Shown here: piece after piece, positions 59,282 to 64,000 of the stretch
Layout: each line of letters starts with the position of its first letter
How positions within the stretch are numbered: the first letter of the stretch is position 1
Source of the DNA: Arthrobacter sp. PAMC25564
GTDB lineage: Bacteria > Actinomycetota > Actinomycetes > Actinomycetales > Micrococcaceae
Reading direction: 5' to 3'
DNA length: 64,000 nt
NCBI RefSeq assembly: GCF_004798705.1
Contig: NZ_CP039290.1
Coordinates: 1,984,001 to 2,048,000, forward strand
Notes under the pieces: generated by a model
The model's input: only the letters and a program-made list of their open reading frames with translations
Databases searched by the model: none
What the model was told of the DNA's origin: nothing
Translations under genes and position numbers: made by a program

Positions 59282-60387
59282 TAGCGGGCCTTCCTGTCAT
59301 TGTCGGCGCGCTGTAGTGCGCGGATTCGTTTGGCGAGGTTCAAGTCCGGGTCGTCGGCACGCTCGCCCACGACGGGGGTTGCCGTGTCGCCGTCTCTGGC
59401 CCATGAGAGACGAGCCTCACGGAGAACATCCGTGAAAGCTTGCCCGCGGATCTTCGCCGTCACGCGGTCGCCCACCCGCAGACCGTCCCCACCGAGGCGG
59501 AAGTGCTTTGTTTCGGAGAGTTCGAGCGACAGCCCGGCGAGCGGTGCGCCTTCAGCCAGGACTTCCGCGGCTCTGTCTGCGTAGACGTCGCCACTGGATG
59601 AGTCGCGCGCGTCCCGCATAACCTCGATGACGTCATTCCATGCGGTCTCGCGCGCCGTTTCAGTGAAGCCCTTGAACTCACGCGCCACGCCTTCACCTTG
59701 CCCGCCGACGACGACGCGGGTTGCCCCCGGTGCCGCCAGTGAGTATGTGCCGCCCGTGATAGTGCCGTTCTCCGGGGATAGCGTGTGTGGGTAGTCGCGC
59801 GGGGTGTAGCAGTCCAGCAGTAGGCCAGCGCCTTGCTGCCTGACCGTGACGCCGATGCCTGCCTGATCGACGGCGGGAAACAGCCGGTCGTAGGCTGGGT
59901 GGAAGCGGAAGGTGTACTTGCCCGATGCGCCACGCCCAAGGTCCGGTGCCACGGTGAGCGGGAAGCCGAGGCGTGCCGCGTTCTCAGCCATGACAGTCTT
60001 CACGACAGTCTCAGCCGGGCCCGTGATCGAACGGTATTCGATGTCCTGCCCAGTAAGAGCAGCGCCAGGCTTGGGCCATGCAAGCCAGTTGTGCAGGATC
60101 CGGAAATCATCTTCAACCGTAAAGTTGAGTTCAGCCGCCGCTGTGAAGTCGCCGCCAGATAGACGCACAGGCCCGCTCATCTGAAACTCGCCATGCCGGT
60201 AGATCATCACGCGGGCGCCTGCGGTCATGAGGTCCGCCGCCCGCTGATGATCGGCGTCAATGGTGAATGTTGCCGTTGACTTCATGTTGTGGCGGATCGT
60301 CGGCTTCAAATCGATTGGCCGCCCAACCCAGCCCTTGAACTCCCAGCCCTTGTAAACGCGGATTCCGTAAGCGTTTTCCGGGTCCAT
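59281..60387 (-). CDS. Siphovirus Gp37-like tail protein
   Basis: 368 residues: YGIRVYKGWEFKGWVGRPIDLKPTI at the start, SATFTIDADHQRAADLM, and TRVVVGGQGEGVAREF near 230, all typical of the ReqiPepy6 Gp37-like family. This protein forms part of the tail tip hub in actinophages of siphovirus type. Stop and start overlap with its neighbours. Confidence 0.85.
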   Translation of the reverse strand: MDPENAYGIRVYKGWEFKGWVGRPIDLKPTIRHNMKSTATFTIDADHQRAADLMTAGARVMIYRHGEFQMSGPVRLSGGDFTAAAELNFTVEDDFRILHNWLAWPKPGAALTGQDIEYRSITGPAETVVKTVMAENAARLGFPLTVAPDLGRGASGKYTFRFHPAYDRLFPAVDQAGIGVTVRQQGAGLLLDCYTPRDYPHTLSPENGTITGGTYSLAAPGATRVVVGGQGEGVAREFKGFTETARETAWNDVIEVMRDARDSSSGDVYADRAAEVLAEGAPLAGLSLELSETKHFRLGGDGLRVGDRVTAKIRGQAFTDVLREARLSWARDGDTATPVVGERADDPDLNLAKRIRALQRADNDRKAR

Positions 60388-61364
60388 TACCAGGCCCTCC
60401 GATACTTGTTCCGGACCTCAGCAATGACGGTCCCGGTGCCGGTCATGGCGATGCTCAGGGGTCGGTCCTGCCCGCGGGGGATCGCAACGAACGCCGACGC
60501 TGGATCCAGTTCCGACGTCCGATCCACAGGTGAAGTGATCGACTTAGACTCCGCGTCCCACGGCCCATACCAGAGCACTTGCCCATTGAACGGGTCCGTG
60601 TCCAGTTGCACCGCATAGCCTGCCGGGATGGCGAACGGGACGATGATGTCATTCCCGCCGACGCCGAATGAGACCGCCGTCGTCGGACCAACGACCGTCC
60701 ACACCGGATACGCGGGAACATCACCGTCATTCGTGAACGTCGCCGTGCCGAGTTCGCCGCCCGATGACAGGTAATAGATCGCATCATCCGGGTAGCCGTA
60801 TGTCGTGCGGTCAGCCTCGGTGATGTAGAAGTTCCTCATGTCGCCCTGAGCCCATGACTTCGTGACCGTTTCGCCCAGCCAGTACGGCTCATCGGCGAGC
60901 AAGTTGATACCGTAACTCGCCCACCCGCGCTGAATCGGATCATGCGACATGTCATCGTCGGCGCCCACGAGCCGCAACCCGAGCGTCCGCCGTGACCCAT
61001 CAGGCAGCGCCACCGTCCACGTGCCCTCAAGGTCCGTGTCGAGACTCTGCCAGAAGGCGCGATCCCGGGCCATGAACTCCGCCGAGCCCTGATCCGAATA
61101 CAGGTACAGCGGCCAAAAAGCAGTCCGGTCCTTCGTTGACGTGCCCCGGTGCCGTGAGCCTGGAACCATGGGCGAAGAGCTCGACAGCCGTTCAGACTCC
61201 GGCAGTCCAAGGCCCCGCACGCCCGGCCTCAGGAACAACCCCGAAGCCGGGCGTGTGAGATCCCACTCGCTGCCGTCCCAGCCCGTCCATGAGAGGCTGA
61301 ACCCCCGCCACGGTGAGACGGGCGGGGCCGGTGGAACGTAAGGGATGGCATAAGCGATACCCAC
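60387..61364 (-). CDS. Distal tail protein (Dit-like)
   Basis: 325 residues. Opens PPVSPWRGFSLSWTGWDGSEW, then SRHRGTSTKDRTAFWPLYLYS and, near 150, GWASYGINLLADEPYWLGE, the usual Dit N-domain pattern in actinophages. The C-terminal half (TATFTNDGDVPAYPVWTVVGP) is the galectin-like part. It connects the tail tube to the tip and follows the tape measure, as expected. Confidence 0.87.
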   Translation of the reverse strand: MGIAYAIPYVPPAPPVSPWRGFSLSWTGWDGSEWDLTRPASGLFLRPGVRGLGLPESERLSSSSPMVPGSRHRGTSTKDRTAFWPLYLYSDQGSAEFMARDRAFWQSLDTDLEGTWTVALPDGSRRTLGLRLVGADDDMSHDPIQRGWASYGINLLADEPYWLGETVTKSWAQGDMRNFYITEADRTTYGYPDDAIYYLSSGGELGTATFTNDGDVPAYPVWTVVGPTTAVSFGVGGNDIIVPFAIPAGYAVQLDTDPFNGQVLWYGPWDAESKSITSPVDRTSELDPASAFVAIPRGQDRPLSIAMTGTGTVIAEVRNKYRRAW

Positions 61365-61376
61365 TGATAAGCCTCC

Positions 61377-64000
61377 CTAGATTCCGAAGGCCGCGAACGT
61401 ATCCCGGCGCTTCGTTTCGATGTGATGGGCCACCTCGTGCGGATCCCAACCGACGTTGCCCTTGATGATGACGTCGCCGCGGCCGCCGCCCTGGTTGGCA
61501 AGGCGGCTGATGTCCGCCCACTGCTGCGGATTCAGGATCGCCTCAGGCTTGCCAGTGCGGTTGACTACCTGCGAGATACCGGGAGGCAAGATCCCGCCCA
61601 GATCGTAGAGTGCAGGATCACCCGCCGCCGAACCCTTACCGCCACCCGTGATGAGGTCCGAGACGCTGGTGAACAGCTTCTTGCCCACACCGATAGCGAG
61701 ATCCGCAATCATGCCCGCAGCCGGGAACGCCTCACGGAACTTCGACAGCAAACCGTCGATGATCCCTGCCAGCGGATTGAACCCGCCACCAGAAGGAACA
61801 CCAGCACCCGAAAGCACGCCATAAGGGTTGACGTCATTAGGCCAGCCACCCGCGAACGTCCCGAAGTGCAAGTGCGGCCCAGACGTGATGCCAGTGTTGC
61901 CCGAGAGTGCGATCTGCTGCCCGGCCCTGACCATGTCGCCGATCTTGACAGCCATTGACGACAGGTGGGCGAACCATGACTGAATGCCGGAGCCGCCGTC
62001 GATGTGGATCTCGTTGCCGCCCCACACGTCTGGGGTCTTCACACCAGGCCCGGACCACGACACGCGGCCATTCTCGGTAGCAAAGACCGGAGTGCCTTCC
62101 GATGCCGCGAAGTCAACACCCTTGTGTGTCCGGTTGTAGCCCTGCGTCTCGATGAGCTGCTTGAGCGGATTCACGAACCCGCCATTTGCGTAGCCAGCAA
62201 GTGCGCCGGCCATCGCGTAGAGGTTCGCCACACCAGCGCGCTTCGTCTGCTCCTTGGTGAACACGAACTCGCCCGCGTGGACGATGCCCGCCGGCTCATA
62301 CTTGCCGCCGTCGCCCGTGTAGCCGCCGTCCGCAAACCCAGCCGGGAGCGCCACGCGAGGCAGCTTGTCGATGCCTGGCAGGATTCCAGCGATGGTGTTG
62401 AACGCGCCGATCAGCCCATCATTGATTACGGTGTCGATGACGAACTTCACCGGCATCTTGGCGATGTCAATGATCCGGTCCCAAGCCGTCTTGATGAAGT
62501 CAACGCCCTGATTGAAAGCATCCGGGATCGTCTTCGTGATGAAGTTCGCGAGCGTATCAAAGACGGGCTTGATGACGTTTACCCAGACCCACTTGATCGA
62601 GGAACCGATGCCGTCGAACACGGGCTTGATGATGCTCTGGTATAGCCAGTTGAGAGCGTTTGGAATGATGACAGTGAACACGTTCACCCAGGCATCAAAT
62701 ACCGGCTTCAGAAAAAGGTTCCACATCAAACTGGCAGCCGAACCGATAGCATCGAACACAGGCTTGATGACCGTGTCATGCAGCCAATTGAAGACTGCCG
62801 GAAGGGTGACCGTGAAAACGTTCACCCAGTTGTCGAACACCGGCTTGATGACGTTGTCCCAGACCCATGAAATTGCTACACCGATTGCATCCATGACAGG
62901 CTTGATGACCGTGTCATGCAGCCACGTAAACGCCGCCGCGAAGACGTCATGGATGAAGCCGACAACGGTATTGAAGATCGCAACCGCGCCATTCCACCAG
63001 TCGCTAATCACGGCGCCGATGGCAGAAAAAGCCTCAACCATCCGGTCCCAAAAGAACTTGAATAGCGGGACAACGATGTTCATGATGACCGAGACGATGA
63101 GCTGGAAGATGCCGCGGAAGAACAGGTAAAAACCGCCGATGATTACCGCCGCAGAATCGAACACCGGCTTGAGAGCGTTCACCCACAGCCAGTTGAAAAC
63201 ATCGCCGACGAATTGGACAGCCGCAGCGATCCCGTCGAAGGTGGGTTTGATGATTGACTCATAGACCCACTTGATGACGGCGGCGATCCCATCAAAGACC
63301 GGTTTGATAACCGAGTCGTAGAGCCATCCGAAGAAGTCGCCAGCGGACTTGACCGCAGTAATGATCCCATCAAAGACGGGCTTGACGATGTTCTCGTAAA
63401 GCCAGTTGAGCACGTCGCCGATTCCGCCGATGAAACCCTGGACCGCTGGTAGTGCCGTATTCGTGAACCAGTCCACCACGCCGGAAATTACGGACTGAAT
63501 GAAGTTCCAGACGTTCTTGACGATGTCCTTGCCAAGCTCGGTCTGCGTAAAGAACCAGATGAGCCCGGTAACGAGCCCGATGATCGCAAACACGATGATG
63601 CCAATCAGGTTGGCCTTCATCGCGGCATTCAGGTTGTACATGGCGATAGACGCAGCAATCGCCGTCCATGCCATCGCCGTCTGAGCCGCCGCAAGACCAC
63701 CCGTCACCGCCGCATGAATCGCCAGCGTCCACGTGTAAATCTTGAACGCAGCAACAGCCGCGCCAACACCGACCGCCAGCGACTCCAGCCAATCCTTGTT
63801 GTCCCGGACCCACTGGCCCATCGAATCGAACGCCGGAATCAGATCCGTCTTGATGTACGAAACGATGTCCTCGAAGGCCTTCTTAGCCCCGTCGCGGAGC
63901 TTGAATGCTGCCTCACGAGCACCGAGCAGGAAGTCAACAAACCGGGAATCTTCCTCCCAGCCAAACGCGGCCCGAAGCTTGCCCGTGTAGTCGCCCTTTA
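61377..64000 (-). CDS. Tape measure protein with C-terminal M23 domain (partial)
   Basis: At least 874 residues; the reading frame is open to the right edge (upstream residues include VDFLLGAREAAFKLRDGAKK), so the start is missing. The middle holds ten copies of a motif ending KPVFD, KPVMD or KPTFD (such as WLHDTVIKPVFDAIG), separated by about 20-50 residues. Hydrophobic stretches fit membrane-crossing parts. Near the C-terminus an M23 peptidase domain has HKGVDFA and PHLHFGTF. It sets tail length and helps DNA entry through peptidoglycan. Confidence 0.92.
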   Translation of the reverse strand, partial: KGDYTGKLRAAFGWEEDSRFVDFLLGAREAAFKLRDGAKKAFEDIVSYIKTDLIPAFDSMGQWVRDNKDWLESLAVGVGAAVAAFKIYTWTLAIHAAVTGGLAAAQTAMAWTAIAASIAMYNLNAAMKANLIGIIVFAIIGLVTGLIWFFTQTELGKDIVKNVWNFIQSVISGVVDWFTNTALPAVQGFIGGIGDVLNWLYENIVKPVFDGIITAVKSAGDFFGWLYDSVIKPVFDGIAAVIKWVYESIIKPTFDGIAAAVQFVGDVFNWLWVNALKPVFDSAAVIIGGFYLFFRGIFQLIVSVIMNIVVPLFKFFWDRMVEAFSAIGAVISDWWNGAVAIFNTVVGFIHDVFAAAFTWLHDTVIKPVMDAIGVAISWVWDNVIKPVFDNWVNVFTVTLPAVFNWLHDTVIKPVFDAIGSAASLMWNLFLKPVFDAWVNVFTVIIPNALNWLYQSIIKPVFDGIGSSIKWVWVNVIKPVFDTLANFITKTIPDAFNQGVDFIKTAWDRIIDIAKMPVKFVIDTVINDGLIGAFNTIAGILPGIDKLPRVALPAGFADGGYTGDGGKYEPAGIVHAGEFVFTKEQTKRAGVANLYAMAGALAGYANGGFVNPLKQLIETQGYNRTHKGVDFAASEGTPVFATENGRVSWSGPGVKTPDVWGGNEIHIDGGSGIQSWFAHLSSMAVKIGDMVRAGQQIALSGNTGITSGPHLHFGTFAGGWPNDVNPYGVLSGAGVPSGGGFNPLAGIIDGLLSKFREAFPAAGMIADLAIGVGKKLFTSVSDLITGGGKGSAAGDPALYDLGGILPPGISQVVNRTGKPEAILNPQQWADISRLANQGGGRGDVIIKGNVGWDPHEVAHHIETKRRDTFAAFGI

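Larger units (their letters stand above)
44431..64000. mobile_element. Prophage (siphovirus-type), left end to beyond window
   Basis: Starts at a duplicated tRNA 3' end and contains small HTH proteins, accessory genes, and a leftward tail and lysis module (tape measure, distal tail, Gp37-like, endolysin, holin). No integrase, terminase, portal or capsid genes are in the window, so they must lie to the right of 64,000. Base composition is visibly lower in GC than the host half. Tail genes look intact, so the prophage may be functional. Confidence 0.9.

Overview
The window comes from a high-GC actinobacterium. Gene content and style suggest Micrococcaceae, most likely Arthrobacter, Pseudarthrobacter or Paenarthrobacter: NrtR-controlled nadABC, mqo, an MDMPI-type mycothiol-family protein, ANTAR and DUF2510 proteins, and many leaderless genes. 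Genus-level assignment is inference, since no rRNA or marker gene is present.

Host chromosome, about 1-44,430. sbcD-sbcC (DNA end processing) is followed by an aromatic hydroxylation locus: IclR regulator, flavin reductase, HpaB-type monooxygenase and MHS-family symporter, with tandem 15-bp operators between regulator and reductase. Next is a leftward 2-oxo-acid dehydrogenase operon (E1 alpha, E1 beta, a stand-alone lipoyl protein, an alpha/beta hydrolase), then an amino-acid permease with a divergent Lrp/AsnC regulator. A de novo NAD operon follows (nrtR-nadA-nadB-nadC-cysteine desulfurase), headed by a 30-bp palindrome. From 21.5 to 44.4 kb lie mainly single genes: GtrA, DUF1684, a lipoprotein, a transglutaminase, MarR/luciferase-like monooxygenase, an RND pump, mqo, a peptide-binding lipoprotein, a fasciclin lipoprotein, tRNA-Leu, bcp, dienelactone hydrolase, UspA, a CYTH-CHAD gene broken by three single-base frameshifts, ArsR, YegP-like, PAS-ANTAR and TetR. 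Two families of about 65-nt intergenic palindromes are scattered through this half.

Prophage, about 44,431 to beyond 64,000. The left edge is a 3' fragment of a tRNA (probably tRNA-Lys) still attached to the tRNA terminator; the intact tRNA and the integrase should lie past the right end. From 44.5 to 55 kb is an accessory region: three related small HTH proteins, a DUF3800 protein, an unrecognised three-gene operon flanked by duplicated sRNA-plus-small-ORF modules, a lipoprotein, a DUF218 protein and a membrane acyltransferase. From 55 to 64 kb, all leftward, is the tail/lysis module: tape measure with M23 domain, distal tail, Gp37-like, tail protein, XhlA-like, M23 endolysin, holin, Ala-rich tail protein, and a polysaccharide-deacetylase tail protein.

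A recurrent theme is leaderless expression: a TANNNT box ends 6-7 nt before the start codon of at least seven prophage genes and several host genes. The most interesting region is 49.7-52.0 kb, where two paralogous 86-nt C-rich-loop sRNA candidates bracket three unknown genes.
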